Source of the DNA: an uncultured Chlorobiaceae bacterium
GTDB lineage: Bacteria > Bacteroidota > Chlorobiia > Chlorobiales > Chlorobiaceae
Assembly: GCA_903920215.1 (NCBI GenBank)
Contig: CAIXLG010000060.1
Span: forward strand, 1 to 32,764
Reading direction: 5' to 3'
Length of the DNA stretch: 32,764 nt
Both the position numbers and the translations under genes were made by a program. Position 1 is the stretch's first letter, and every line of letters begins with the position of its first letter. Positions 13,342 to 22,502 of the stretch are shown here, in pieces. Below the pieces are notes generated by a model, which made no database searches, had not been told where the DNA came from, and worked only from the letters and a program-made list of their open reading frames with translations.

Positions 13342-15849
13342 ATGAAAACATCGCGAAAACTGATAACCTTAGTTCTGCTTGCTCTTGCCCTGAATACTAT
13401 AGGAAACACCGCTGAAGCAAAAACCAAGCCGACTAGGACTGGTAAACAGCTTTTGGCTGCAGAACAGGCAAAAAGCACTGACACAAAAAAAGAGGTGTTT
13501 ACGGTCACCTCCATCTCATTCAGCGGTCTGGAAACGCTGAAAGAACAGGAAATGATCGCAAGTCTTCCACTCAAAGTCAACGATCGGATTGCCATCCCTG
13601 GACCTTAACTCTCCAGTGCGATGCAGTATCTCTGGCAACTCCAGATTTTCAGTGATATCAGCGTTCAACAAACTGATTTAGATCAGCATAAAATCGCCTT
13701 GAAGTTCAGTGTTAAAGAACTGCCTATTCTTGACAAGGTAATTTTTGCTGGCAACAAGAATTTTGACAATGATGAGTTACGGCGAAAAACAGGCCTGGTA
13801 ACCGGGAAAAAAATAGGTCAGCAGGAGCTTCTTACAGCGGTCAACAAAATCGAAAAGCTCTATGCCGGTAAGGGTTATTTGACAGCTGGATCGGAATTCC
13901 GTCTTCAGGAAAACGGTAAAAATCATGTCAACGCCCTTTTTACGATCACTGAAGGCTCAAAAGTATCCATTGAAAAAATCACCTTTCACGGCAACGATGC
14001 CTTCAGTCAAAAAAAGCTGAGAGGGGTATTCAATGAAACCCATCAAAACTCCTGGTGGCGTAAAATTTTTGGATCGCCAAAACTTGATACTGATAAATTC
14101 AACGACGATAAAAACCTGATTGTTGAGTTCTATAGAAACAACGGTTATCGCGATGCCCGGGTATTACGTGATGCGATCAGTTATACCAATGACAAAAAAG
14201 GCCTTTTCCTGGACATTTATCTTGATGAAGGTCAGAAATATTATATCGGAAATATCACCTGGACGGGCAATACAAAGGATTTCGCAACAACAGAAATCCT
14301 CAATACCACCTTCAAATTCAAAAAAGGTGATACTTACAATGCAAAGCTCATCCAGGAAAGGCTGAATTTCTCTCAGGACAATGCGGACGTCAGCTCGCTT
14401 TATCTTGATCGAGGATACCTCTCTTTCAAAGCAAAGCTTGATGAGAAGGTCATTAAACCAAATACCGTCGATCTTGATATATCCCTCAGGGAAGGCGAAC
14501 CGTTCCAGTTGAACACCATCAATATCAAGGGCAACGCAAAAACGAAAGATCATGTCATCCGCAGGGAACTCTATACGGTTCCTGGAGATATGTTCAGCCG
14601 CAAGAATGTTGTACGCAGTATCAGGGAACTGAGCATGCTCAATTATTTCGACCCTGAGCAGATTACACCCGATATTCAGCCAAATCCTGAAAACAATACT
14701 GTTGACCTTACTTATAATGTCAGCGAAAAACAGACCGATACTTTTAACACTTCAGTCGGTTACAGCAGCACAGGGTTCACCGGTGCACTCGGCCTGACCT
14801 TCAGTAACTTTTCACTGAAGGATATCTTCAATCGCGATGCCTACCAGCCTTTACCGCATGGCGATGGCCAGAAACTTGGCTTTCAGTGGCAATTCGGCAG
14901 CGATAACTACAATACTCTCAGCCTTTCCTTTACTGAACCATGGGCTTTTGGCACTCCAACAGCAGTGGGATTTTCAGTTTTCGACACCCATAGCGCCTAT
15001 ATCTATAACAGTGACGGCGTTACTCCGACAGTTATGGATCAGTATGGCTCAACCATTTCAATCGGAAGGCGTCTGACCTGGCCGGACGATTACTTTTCGG
15101 CCAACTTGAAACTCAAATACCTGCACACTACAGGTGGACTGTTGAGTTTATATGCATCGCAGGTAAACTCTCCAAACCAGGCCGATGAGTATTCGGTAAC
15201 ACAAACTTTTGCCCGTAACAGTATCGACAGCCCGATCTATCCTCGAAAGGGCAGCAAGAACTCAATCTCGGGAGAACTTGCCGGTGGACCACTTCCTGGT
15301 ACCGTAGATTTCTACAAGGTCATTGGAAGCTCAAGCTGGTTTTTCCCAATCACAAAAAAACTTGTCTGGAACATTTCAACCGAACACGGTTATCTTGGTA
15401 CCTTTACCAACAACGATTACATCCCCTATACTGACTTCTTTTACATGGGAGGAAGTGGCATGTCAACGCTGCCTACTGTGCCATTGAGGGGGTATAGTGA
15501 CCGGAGCCTTGGAACAAATTTATATCCTAACGACCCTTCATCGACCCTGTATGGAGGTAAAGTTTATTCCAAATTCAGTTCGGAAATGCGATACCCGTTG
15601 AGTATGTCACAGTCAGTGAGCATTTACGGATTGGCCTTCGTTGAAGCTGGCAATCTCTGGATGAACACACAATCGGTAAACTATGGCGACCTGAAAAAAT
15701 CAGCTGGTCTGGGTCTGCGGCTCTACCTCCCGATTATCGGACAGATTGGTATTGATTACGGCTACGGTTTCAATGCCGTTAAAAGCCTTCCAAACAAAAA
15801 GAATCAAGGATTCAACTTTACGTTCAGTTTCGGTGGCGCAAATAACTAA
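13342..15849 (+). pseudogene. bamA: BamA/Omp85 outer-membrane assembly protein with an in-frame stop at codon 89
   Basis: The frame is continuous from 13342 to 15849 (835 codons) apart from one TAA at 13606-13608. The first 88 codons give a signal peptide (MKTSRKLITLVLLALALNTI, cleavage after AEA near 27) and the first half of POTRA 1 (VTSISFSGLETLKEQEMIAS). Immediately after the stop the homology continues (LSSAMQYLWQLQIFSDISVQ), so the codon was probably GAA. Further POTRA repeats, a 16-strand barrel and the loop-6 motif PLRGYSDRS (near 15481) follow. The C-terminus FNFTFSFGGANN lacks the usual terminal aromatic residue. BamA inserts beta-barrel proteins into the outer membrane. Reinitiation at the ATG at 13621 would give a protein with no signal peptide. 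Possibilities are a dying paralogue, readthrough, or a sequence error. Start supported by AGGAACC and the signal peptide. Confidence 0.85.
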
Positions 15850-15882
15850 ACCGTAAATCAAATATGATTGAAAAAAATAAGA

Positions 15883-15900
15883 TTTCAGACGCATCTGAAA
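15883..15900 (+). terminator. Hairpin after the BamA gene
   Basis: TTTCAGA and TCTGAAA form a perfect 7-bp stem around CGCA, 34 bases after the stop. No T-run follows, so termination strength is doubtful. Confidence 0.35.
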
Positions 15901-16027
15901 AGTACCGAAAATCATGGATTAAGGTATTTATGCGCAAGAATATGCCCACGTTCAGCGTCAGATAAAAGTGTGGGGAGCTTTTGATTTGCTTCATCCACAA
16001 TGTCAATCTTAACCATTAAAGAATAAT

Positions 16028-16159
16028 ATGATTATTAACATTCGAAAAGTTGTCATGGGTTTTATGATGCTTGTTATAAGCGTATCACTCTGCAGTGAAT
16101 CTTTTGCAGCAGGGATTCATAAGCATGGCTCACACAAGACACATCAGAAAGCCAAATAG
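16028..16159 (+). CDS. Small exported His/Lys-rich peptide (43 residues)
   Basis: The frame starts with MIINIRKVVMGFMMLVIS and continues to a signal-peptide cleavage site at SFA-A (about residue 27). It leaves a mature peptide of only about 16 residues rich in His, Lys and Gly (GIHKHGSHKTHQKAK). AAAGA lies upstream at modest spacing. The clear signal peptide makes it more likely real than chance. The His-rich tail might bind metal, but that is inference. It sits alone between BamA and the MacA fragment, followed by a strong hairpin. No family recognised. Confidence 0.5.
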   Translation: MIINIRKVVMGFMMLVISVSLCSESFAAGIHKHGSHKTHQKAK

Positions 16160-16238
16160 TGTTAATGGTTTTATGTCTAACAAAAAACAATTGGAATAGT
16201 ATACAGTAATTTCATGCTATTTCATGGCATTCAAGCTC

Positions 16239-16276
16239 TTGCTCATGATGTGATTTGTTTATTGCATCATGAGCAA
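16239..16276. terminator. 12-bp perfect stem-loop
   Basis: TTGCTCATGATG (16239-16250) pairs exactly with CATCATGAGCAA (16265-16276) around a 14-base loop and is followed by TTTAAAATG. It probably ends transcription of the small exported peptide gene. Confidence 0.5.
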
Positions 16277-16292
16277 TTTAAAATGAATGGGG

Positions 16293-16388
16293 ATGAAAGA
16301 GTTTCTTGAAAGTCTCAAAAATCCATTATGGCTTGTAGCTGCAATCATTGCTGCTTGGGCAGCCTGGATGTTGAAAGAGAAAAAATAA
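16293..16388 (+). CDS. Tiny single-helix membrane protein (31 residues)
   Basis: The frame reads MKEFLESLKNP, then a hydrophobic helix WLVAAIIAAWAAWML, then KEKK. The charge pattern and helix length are those of genuine bacterial small membrane proteins. GGGG lies immediately before the ATG, so the ribosome-binding site is imperfect. A second frame begins three bases after its stop and is truncated, which suggests a small operon whose distal part was deleted. Function unknown. Confidence 0.4.
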   Translation: MKEFLESLKNPLWLVAAIIAAWAAWMLKEKK

Positions 16389-16390
16389 CC

Positions 16391-16478
16391 TTGGAAAAAT
16401 TCACTTTCGACTTCAATAAAGGCGGGGATGGTTATCAGTTAAGCTACAGACCTGTATGGTCGGCTATTTTGTTTGTAA
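16391..16478 (+). pseudogene. Possible 5' fragment of an unknown gene, cut at the MacA junction
   Basis: From a TTG at 16391 the frame reads EKFTFDFNKGGDGYQLSYRP followed by VWSAILFV, which looks like real protein. After about 16478 it passes into sequence that belongs, in another frame, to the MacA-like gene. This is best explained as the start of a gene fused by deletion to the tail of macA. I do not recognise it. Confidence 0.3.
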
Positions 16479-17009
16479 GTGAAAAAAAGTGTTCTCTCGG
16501 ATCGACTTATAGTTAAGGCATATGTTGATGAAACCGATATTGGCAGAGTGAAAATTGGCCAGAAAGCTTTGATTGGCCTTGATGCCTATCCGGATATCCG
16601 CGGAAAAGGGGTTGTAGAGCATATCTATTATGAGTCACATCTGCAGAATAACGTGAATATCTATTATGTCGATGTTATTCCTGAACGTGTTCCTAACGTT
16701 TTCCGCTCCGGTATGAGTGCTAATATTAAGATTATTGTTCAGGAAAAGAAAGGTACGCTGCTTTTGCCTGTTGCGGCAGTTCAGAGCAGAAAAGGTAATA
16801 TGGTTGTTCGTCAGAAAAGAGATGATAGTGAACAAGGTAGCCACTATGTAAAGGTACAAACAGGGTTGCAGGATGAACATAACATCGAGATACTTAACGG
16901 CCTTTCGGACAACTCGGTTGTCTTGATTCCCGATACATCTTTTGTTTTGCCGAAAAACTATGGCGGTTCAAATCCTTTCATGCCCCAACAAAGAAGATCG
17001 AAACCATGA
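16479..17009 (+). pseudogene. MacA/HlyD-like membrane-fusion protein, C-terminal half only
   Basis: The 176 residues open at a GTG directly after a stop and enter family homology at once (SDRLIVKAYVDETDIGRVKI, GLDAYPD). They cover the beta-barrel domain and the membrane-proximal domain ([45 protein letters not shown]). The N-terminal membrane anchor, lipoyl/barrel-sandwich half and alpha-hairpin (roughly 200 residues) are missing. MacA-type adaptors link MacB to TolC in the outer membrane, and without the missing part this one cannot. The stop overlaps the macB start (ATGA), so the operon pairing is original. Either a deletion removed the 5' half or the gene is broken further upstream. Confidence 0.8.
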
Positions 17010-18979
17010 GCTCTATGCTTGAACTAGTTGATGTTCATCGGACATATCAAATCGGGGATAGTACTGTTCATGCATTGCGTGGTGTTTCCGTGACGATAGA
17101 GCAGGGAGAATTTGTTGCTATCATGGGGGCTTCGGGGTCAGGAAAATCTTCGCTGCTTCAAATTCTTGGTCTTCTGGATAAACCAGACAAAGGGGAGTAC
17201 CTGATTTTTGGCAATAATGTTAATACACTTTCCGAAGATGAACAGGCCGGAGTGCGGAATAATGTTGCTGGCTTTGTGTTTCAACAGTTTCATCTGCTCA
17301 AGCGAATGGACATTGTCGATAATGTTCGGCTTCCATATATCTATAGCGGGATTAAAGAAGATTTTCGTCAAGAGGCTGTAAAACGCCTCAAGATGGTTGG
17401 ACTTGAACAAAGAATTGATCATACCCCCAATCAGCTTTCAGGAGGCGAGCAGCAGCGGGTAGCTATAGCCAGAGCGCTGGTTCGTGATCCATTGATCATC
17501 TTTGCTGATGAGCCGACTGGCAATCTTGATACTAAAAATTCTGCCGAGATCATGAAGATACTTCAAGGACTTCATGCTGAGGGTAAAACCATCATCATGG
17601 TTACTCATGAAAATGAGATCGCCGCGTATGCTGGACGTGTCATCGCCATGCGGGATGGTATCATTGTTTCCGATGAGCGCAAACCGGGAATGGAGCCAAC
17701 AGCTAAAGTTGCCGGAGAGAGCGGGTTTGACATTCGAAGTGCCGAAATGGGCTCATTATGGCAGAATGGACGTTTTATAGGGTTTATTGCCCAAGCTTTT
17801 CAGGCCATTCTTGCTAATAAGATGCGTTCCTTTCTCTCCGTCCTTGGTATTCTTGTAGGAGTTGCGTCGGTGATTGCCATGATGGCTCTTGGTGATGGTG
17901 CTAAAGAGGCCATGCAGGAGCAGTTAAAGTCTATGGGCTCAAACATGCTCTCAATCCGGGCTGGATCGGCTAAAATAAGGGGCGCTGCTCAAGGTGCTGG
18001 TGCTATTGCCCGATTTACCTTTCTTGATGTCGATGCAATTGCTTCGCTTCACACATTAGTGAAAAATGCTTCCGGGGTAGTAAACGGAAACGGTATGATT
18101 GTTTTCGGAAATAAAAACTGGACGACAAGCCTTAACGGGGTGGGATATGATTACGGTACTATGCGAGCAACGATACCTTCGATTGGGAGGTGGTTTACCC
18201 CTGAAGAGATCCAGACACGGCAAAAATTAGCGATTGTTGGTGTGACTGTTGTCAAGCAGCTTTTCGACAACACCAATCCTATAGGCAAGACCGTTAAAAT
18301 CAACAGAATTAATTTTACGGTTATCGGCATTGCTCCAGCAAAAGGATTTTCTGGGCCTCAGGATCAGGATGACGTAGTGTTCATTCCTGTAACAACGGCA
18401 ATGTACCGTGTGCTTGGAAAGACGTATCTCAGTGGCATTTTTGTTGAGGTTGCCCAACCAAACCTGATTCAAAGAACCACCAGTGCGATAAACGAGCTGA
18501 TCCGTAAAAGGCACCGGCTTAAAGCGGATGATGATTCGTTCAATATCAGGGATATGACAGAAGTTCAGCAGATGCTTAGCAGCACAACTCAGACCATGAG
18601 TCTTCTGCTTGGTTCGATAGCGGCTATCTCGCTGGTTGTCGGAGGTATCGGCATTATGAATATCATGCTTGTTTCCGTGACCGAAAGAACCAGAGAGATT
18701 GGACTTCGTAAAGCCATTGGTGCCAGGAAAAACGATATCATGCTCCAATTCCTTGTGGAATCGGTAGGAATGACAGTCAGTGGTGGTTTTATCGGAATTA
18801 TTTTAGGGATTGGTGTCTCCCTCATTCTTTCCTTTTTTGCTGGCTGGGCGGTAAAGACCTCTCTGATATCGGTTGTGCTTGCAACGGCTTTTTCAGTACT
18901 TACCGGCATTTTCTTTGGTTTGTGGCCTGCAAGGAAAGCTGCGGATCTTAAACCAGTTGAAGCCCTCCGTTACGAATAA
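17006..18979 (+). CDS. macB: MacB-type ABC exporter (ATPase-permease fusion)
   Basis: This 657-residue protein fuses an N-terminal ATPase (about 1-225) to a four-helix MacB permease (about 265-657). ATPase motifs are Walker A GASGSGKS at 41-48, Q-loop FVFQQFHLL near 90, signature [15 protein letters not shown] at 144-158, Walker [10 protein letters not shown] at 164-172 and switch His201. The permease has its first helix near 277-300, a large periplasmic domain, and three C-terminal helices with the FtsX pattern [20 protein letters not shown]. MacB proteins export substrates such as macrolides, siderophores or peptides from the periplasm via MacA and TolC. The gene is complete, but its adaptor partner just upstream lacks its N-terminal half and no outer-membrane channel is nearby. 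The name is by family; the substrate is unknown. Confidence 0.9.
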   Translation: MSSMLELVDVHRTYQIGDSTVHALRGVSVTIEQGEFVAIMGASGSGKSSLLQILGLLDKPDKGEYLIFGNNVNTLSEDEQAGVRNNVAGFVFQQFHLLKRMDIVDNVRLPYIYSGIKEDFRQEAVKRLKMVGLEQRIDHTPNQLSGGEQQRVAIARALVRDPLIIFADEPTGNLDTKNSAEIMKILQGLHAEGKTIIMVTHENEIAAYAGRVIAMRDGIIVSDERKPGMEPTAKVAGESGFDIRSAEMGSLWQNGRFIGFIAQAFQAILANKMRSFLSVLGILVGVASVIAMMALGDGAKEAMQEQLKSMGSNMLSIRAGSAKIRGAAQGAGAIARFTFLDVDAIASLHTLVKNASGVVNGNGMIVFGNKNWTTSLNGVGYDYGTMRATIPSIGRWFTPEEIQTRQKLAIVGVTVVKQLFDNTNPIGKTVKINRINFTVIGIAPAKGFSGPQDQDDVVFIPVTTAMYRVLGKTYLSGIFVEVAQPNLIQRTTSAINELIRKRHRLKADDDSFNIRDMTEVQQMLSSTTQTMSLLLGSIAAISLVVGGIGIMNIMLVSVTERTREIGLRKAIGARKNDIMLQFLVESVGMTVSGGFIGIILGIGVSLILSFFAGWAVKTSLISVVLATAFSVLTGIFFGLWPARKAADLKPVEALRYE

Positions 18980-19041
18980 AAAAAGAGTGCGGAACATGTT
19001 TTAATGCATAAAATGCCAACAGAAAGATAGTTATCTTGGGC

Positions 19042-19379
19042 TACTGCATTTCAAGAAACACGCTTGCCGATGCACCCAATAGGGGAAAAACGATTGAGGC
19101 TGCTTTGGGCAAAAGCTAGCTGGAGAAAAATACACTGCTGCTGATTTTCTGGCTCACTCGCAGGTGCCTAATCGAAGCATAACTGCCATTGCGTATAACA
19201 AGATCATCATTATTGATCAGAGTACGCTGTTTAAGGGCTCCTTCAATTTTACCAAGGTTTCTGAAAAGAAGAATGCTGAAAACCTTTTGGTACTCAATGG
19301 CAATCATGCGTTGGTGGATCGATATATCCAGAATTTTAAAACACATCAACAGCACTTTGAGGAGTATGCGGGGAAGTAA
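19042..19379 (+). pseudogene. Phospholipase-D-superfamily nuclease (Nuc-like), decayed C-terminal part
   Basis: The last ~90 residues match the C-terminal HKD half of Nuc-like endonucleases: GEKYTAADFLAHSQVPN, then IAYNKIIIIDQSTLFKGSFN, then FTKVSEKKNAENLLVLNG. The catalytic HxKxxxxD reads YNKIIIID, with Tyr replacing the essential His. Upstream residues (RNTLADAPNRGKTIEAALGKS, then a stop) lie in another frame, so the gene also carries a frameshift. Nothing of the first HKD half is visible. Normal members are about 150-200 residues. Non-functional remnant with a strong terminator after it. Confidence 0.7.
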
Positions 19380-19427
19380 CTTTTGTTGCTGAACCAAAAG
19401 TATATCAAGCCAATAACCGGTCATAAA

Positions 19428-19455
19428 AAAAGCTCCCTCTTGTGAAGGAGCTTTT
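19428..19455. terminator. Strong bidirectional rho-independent terminator
   Basis: AAAAGCTCC (19428-19436) and GGAGCTTTT (19447-19455) form a 9-bp stem. A T-run follows on the plus strand, and on the minus strand the stem is followed by seven T residues. It serves the Lys-rich exported gene from the right and the nuclease remnant from the left. Confidence 0.85.
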
Positions 19456-19494
19456 CTTGTTAATACAATCAGCCTTTTGTTAACAGGGTCAATC

Positions 19495-19746
19495 TTATTT
19501 GCCTGCTTTTGCTTTTCTTTCAGCTCTTTTCTCTGCGTGTCTTGCTCTTCTTGCTTTCTTCGCTTTTTTGTGAGCTTTTTTCTCAGCTTTGATTTCTTCT
19601 TTTATCTCAGCCTTCTTTTCAGCTTTTGCTTCGATTTTTGCTTCAGTCTTTACTTCTGCCTTTTTGTCACCGGCGAAAGAAACCCCACCAAAAATTCCGG
19701 TCATTGCGAGTGAAACGATAATGCCAGCGATAAGATGCTTTTTCAT
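19495..19746 (-). CDS. Small exported Lys/Ala/Glu-rich protein
   Basis: This 83-residue protein has a good signal peptide (MKKHLIAGIIVSLAMTGIFG, cleavage after SFA near 25). The highly charged mature region is built of repeating KAE/KKA units (KAEVKTEAKIEAKAEKKAEI) and ends in an Arg/Lys-rich stretch (KKARRARHAEKRAERKAK). It should form a long soluble helix with strong positive charge in the periplasm. Roles such as nucleic-acid or envelope-polymer binding are speculation. It is followed by a strong terminator and faces away from the deleted IS3 derivative. Low complexity prevents a family call. Confidence 0.65.
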   Translation of the reverse strand: MKKHLIAGIIVSLAMTGIFGGVSFAGDKKAEVKTEAKIEAKAEKKAEIKEEIKAEKKAHKKAKKARRARHAEKRAERKAKAGK

Positions 19747-19881
19747 TTGTGTCTGTAGATAGAGTTTTTTAGTTACCTGAAAGACAGATTATTCTGCGTC
19801 CTAATTCTTAATACGCATGTCGTTGTACTTTCTTTCAATAAATTTTGCAGCTGGGTAAAATATTACACACCTGTTGACGCA
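19747..19881. other. Upstream region of the Lys-rich exported gene
   Basis: This AT-rich stretch should carry the promoter of the minus-strand gene at 19495-19746. I see no convincing boxes and no coding frame. Confidence 0.3.
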
Positions 19882-20270
19882 TTCCCTAAAAACGGGACCA
19901 TTCTAAACTAGAGTTTTCTGGCATTGAGTATCTTGAAACAAACAAAAGATCATTGCTATGAAAAAGACGAAATGCACCGAAGAGCATATTGCTTTTGCTC
20001 TTCGTCAGGCAGATTCCGGCACCCGTATCGAAGAGGTCCGTCGACAGATGGGCATCTCGCAAGCCACCTTTTTCAATTGGAAAAAGAAGCTTGGCGGAAG
20101 GAATTACAATGAGCTCAGACAGCATTATTACTTGAGTGACTTAACACCCATGGAATTCATTGAAAAACAACAAAATGGGCCGGAGAACTCCACTTATAGT
20201 CGGTACAGTTAACGAGATTGACGCACTGTACTGATAAACTTTAGCTTAGAATGGTCCCGTTTTTTGGGAA
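19882..20270 (+). mobile_element. Internally deleted IS3-family derivative (MITE-like)
   Basis: The ends are near-perfect inverted repeats: TTCCCTAAAAACGGGACCAT on the left and, reverse-complemented, TTCCCAAAAAACGGGACCAT on the right, continuing TTCTAA.CTA.AGTTT on both. The 389-bp interior encodes 84 residues (19958-20212). The first ~50 are an IS3 OrfA helix-turn-helix (TEEHIAFALRQADSGTRIEE, MGISQATFFNWKKKLGG). The rest (YNELRQHYYLSDLTPMEFIE) resembles the extreme C-terminus of OrfB, where similar transposases read RPH.SLGYLTPMEF. The whole DDE core is deleted, so it could move only with help from a full copy elsewhere. Confidence 0.72.
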
Positions 20271-20330
20271 GGGGTTACCTCTCATCATCCTAAAGCCAGC
20301 AAGGTCTCGAAACATTGGCTCATGTCCCTT

Positions 20331-21107
20331 TTAAACTACAAACGGATATTGTCCACCATCCATCGATACGGTAACTCCGGTAACATAACCAGCCTTTTCT
20401 GAAGCCAGGAATGTTACCAAATCGGCGATTTCATGGGGTAACGCCATACGTCCTAATGGAATGCGTTCAAGGATGTTTTTACGAGCATTTTCTATCGAAA
20501 TACCTTCCAAGCGAGCAGTTGTGGATACACCCACAACAAGACGTTCTGTTTCAGTAAAACCTGGATTCACGCCGATGACTCGAACACCCTTGTTTGCATA
20601 GGCGGAACCTAAGCCTGCGGTTGCCAGCATCAGAGCGGAATTTGCCGCACCACCAGCAATGTGTGTCGGCATTGCAACTTTGCCACCGATCCCAATAACA
20701 TTTACAATAACCCCATGCCCACGGCTGGCCATCCGCTTTACCAAAGGATCGATAACATTGATATACGAGAAGAATTTTGCATCCATTGCGTTACGCCATG
20801 CAACAGGAGAAAGCTCTTCTGGTAAAACACGTTTGGCTGCACCAGCAGAGTTAACCAGCACATCGATGGGGCCAAATTGTTTTTCAACCTCATCAATTAT
20901 TCGGAGAGCATCTTCCGGATGAATCAAGTCAGCCGTAAGCCCTACAGCATCGGGTAAATTGCGAAGAGCGTTGTCAATATTGATTTGTGACCGCGAGCAG
21001 ATTGCAACTTTGGCGCCTTCCTCCAAGAAAGCTTTGGCGCAAGCGAGACCAATTCCTTTAGATCCCCCGGTTACAAGCACTACTTTTTCCTCCAGATCTA
21101 AGCGCAT
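20331..21107 (-). CDS. Short-chain dehydrogenase/reductase-like protein lacking the YxxxK motif
   Basis: This 258-residue protein has an SDR Rossmann fold: cofactor loop TGGSKGIG at 13-20, NSAG (for NNAG) at 86-89, the helix-4 region, and PGFTETERLV after the active site. Where the catalytic Tyr-x-x-x-Lys should stand, the sequence is AGGAANSAL (151-159), with Gly152 and Asn156 in the Tyr and Lys positions. The nearby catalytic Ser is also not evident. The C-terminus GYVTGVTVSMDGGQYP is typical. I recall SDR relatives with this same HIAGGAAN pattern, so it may be a subfamily trait and not damage. A strong ribosome-binding site (AGGAGGTGA) precedes the ATG. It lies 38 bases after the MFS gene, in the MarR-controlled cluster. 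Substrate unknown. Confidence 0.8.
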   Translation of the reverse strand: MRLDLEEKVVLVTGGSKGIGLACAKAFLEEGAKVAICSRSQINIDNALRNLPDAVGLTADLIHPEDALRIIDEVEKQFGPIDVLVNSAGAAKRVLPEELSPVAWRNAMDAKFFSYINVIDPLVKRMASRGHGVIVNVIGIGGKVAMPTHIAGGAANSALMLATAGLGSAYANKGVRVIGVNPGFTETERLVVGVSTTARLEGISIENARKNILERIPLGRMALPHEIADLVTFLASEKAGYVTGVTVSMDGGQYPFVV

Positions 21108-21145
21108 ATAGTCACCTCCTGTTTAATATTGAGTGTCACTCTCAT

Positions 21146-22375
21146 CTACTTACTGCATACAATTTCCAACGTGCCGATATGCCGTATCGTTAGGCGATCC
21201 CAACCTATAGCTACCCAAAAACCAACCTGTCCCAGCGTTGCTGTCACTGTCAGCACGATAGCCGCAGACAATGTTGGGTTGTGACCAAATCCTACCATAT
21301 AAGTGCAAAGAGCTCCAACCGACATTTGTATGAACCCGTACAGGCCCGCAGCTGATCCGATAACAGTCGGATTACCACTCAATGCTTTCGTCAAGGCTCC
21401 CGGACTTGCAGTCCCTGCTCCAATTCCAAAAACAAACATCAATCCAATCGCGGATACTATCGTCAACCAGCTGGCGAGTGTAACTACAAGCAGGACAATT
21501 GCACTTAGCACACTTACAGCGTTTCCTACAATCAAAAGACGTTCAATAGTAAACCTATGGACGAGATGACGTGTGATAGCATTTCCCATTCCCATCCCAA
21601 CCATCAGCAAGCTAAGGTAAAGTCCGACTTCACCAAGGGAACGATGTAGTTGTGAAGAAACAATAAAAGGTGCTGCAGCAATAAACGAATAAATGGAAGT
21701 TGTCGCGCAACCCCCGCCCAATGCAAACCCCATAAATGACGGAGAACGTAACAGTAGCGTATAATCACTCGCTAATGTAGTTATTTTGATATTCCCTATT
21801 GGTCTAACAGTTTCTGGTAATAGATACCATGTGAACATGAGCGTGACACCACCGAGCAGGGCTAAGAAAAGGAATATGGAGCGCCATCCAAAAATCAGAG
21901 AAAGCCCTGAACCCAGTAACGGAGCTAATCCCGGCCCGACCATCATCATGAGGTTCAGGATGGCAAGTTTTGCGACGGCATCGTTCGACTGGGAGGTATC
22001 ACGCACAATAGCTCGCCCAAGTGCCAGTCCTGCACAACCACCCAAAGCCTGAAATAGCCTTGCTGCAACAAGTGTATGTACGTCTGCCGACAGGGCTGCC
22101 ACAAAACCAGCTACTGTATAGAGGGCAAGTCCCAAAATTAGCATAGGACGACGTCCCATGCTATCTGAAAGTGGTCCATAAACAAGTTGTCCGCCTGCGA
22201 GGCCCAGTATGTATATGCTGACGGTCATTTGCATGGCAGATCTGCTTGCACCGAAGGTGCGTGCAGCATCCGGCAAGGCAGGAACAAACATGTGCATTGC
22301 CAAGGTACCACTGATGACAATCAACACCAGCAACCAGAGAGACGGACTTGTTCTTTCTGTATGTCGAGATATCAT
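21146..22375 (-). CDS. Bcr/CflA-family MFS drug efflux transporter
   Basis: This protein of about 409 residues has 12 predicted helices and would be an inner-membrane proton antiporter for drugs. It shows the Bcr/CflA features: the first helix with MHMFVPALPDAARTFGAS, MFS motif A as GPLSDSMGRRPML (about 68-80), RLFQALGGCAGLALGRAIVRD (about 107-127) and the GPGLAPLLGSGL motif. The ATG at 22375 is chosen over the GTG three bases upstream because GGGAG lies at better spacing. It is between marR and the SDR on the same strand, the usual arrangement for a MarR-repressed efflux operon. Substrate unknown. Confidence 0.88.
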   Translation of the reverse strand: MISRHTERTSPSLWLLVLIVISGTLAMHMFVPALPDAARTFGASRSAMQMTVSIYILGLAGGQLVYGPLSDSMGRRPMLILGLALYTVAGFVAALSADVHTLVAARLFQALGGCAGLALGRAIVRDTSQSNDAVAKLAILNLMMMVGPGLAPLLGSGLSLIFGWRSIFLFLALLGGVTLMFTWYLLPETVRPIGNIKITTLASDYTLLLRSPSFMGFALGGGCATTSIYSFIAAAPFIVSSQLHRSLGEVGLYLSLLMVGMGMGNAITRHLVHRFTIERLLIVGNAVSVLSAIVLLVVTLASWLTIVSAIGLMFVFGIGAGTASPGALTKALSGNPTVIGSAAGLYGFIQMSVGALCTYMVGFGHNPTLSAAIVLTVTATLGQVGFWVAIGWDRLTIRHIGTLEIVCSK

Positions 22376-22502
22376 CACTCTCCCATCTCAGTGTTAGAGA
22401 CTCTATATAGCAGACATTCAATTGCCGATTTTGGGAGCTTTACCGAATAGCTTGAATACAAAGAAATGTTTTTGCTGGCTTTGTTATCGAGGTATGGCTT
22501 CA
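22376..22502. other. Gap between marR and the efflux gene
   Basis: This 127-bp gap is long enough for a separate promoter for the efflux gene. I see no obvious MarR palindrome and no terminator, so read-through from the marR promoter is likely. Confidence 0.3.

Noticed and set aside
14164-14553. 129-residue frame opposite the BamA gene
   Set aside because: It is a shadow of the POTRA-coding sequence, with no start signal.
18227-18748. 173-residue frame opposite macB
   Set aside because: It lies wholly antisense to the conserved MacB permease domain and has no protein-family features.
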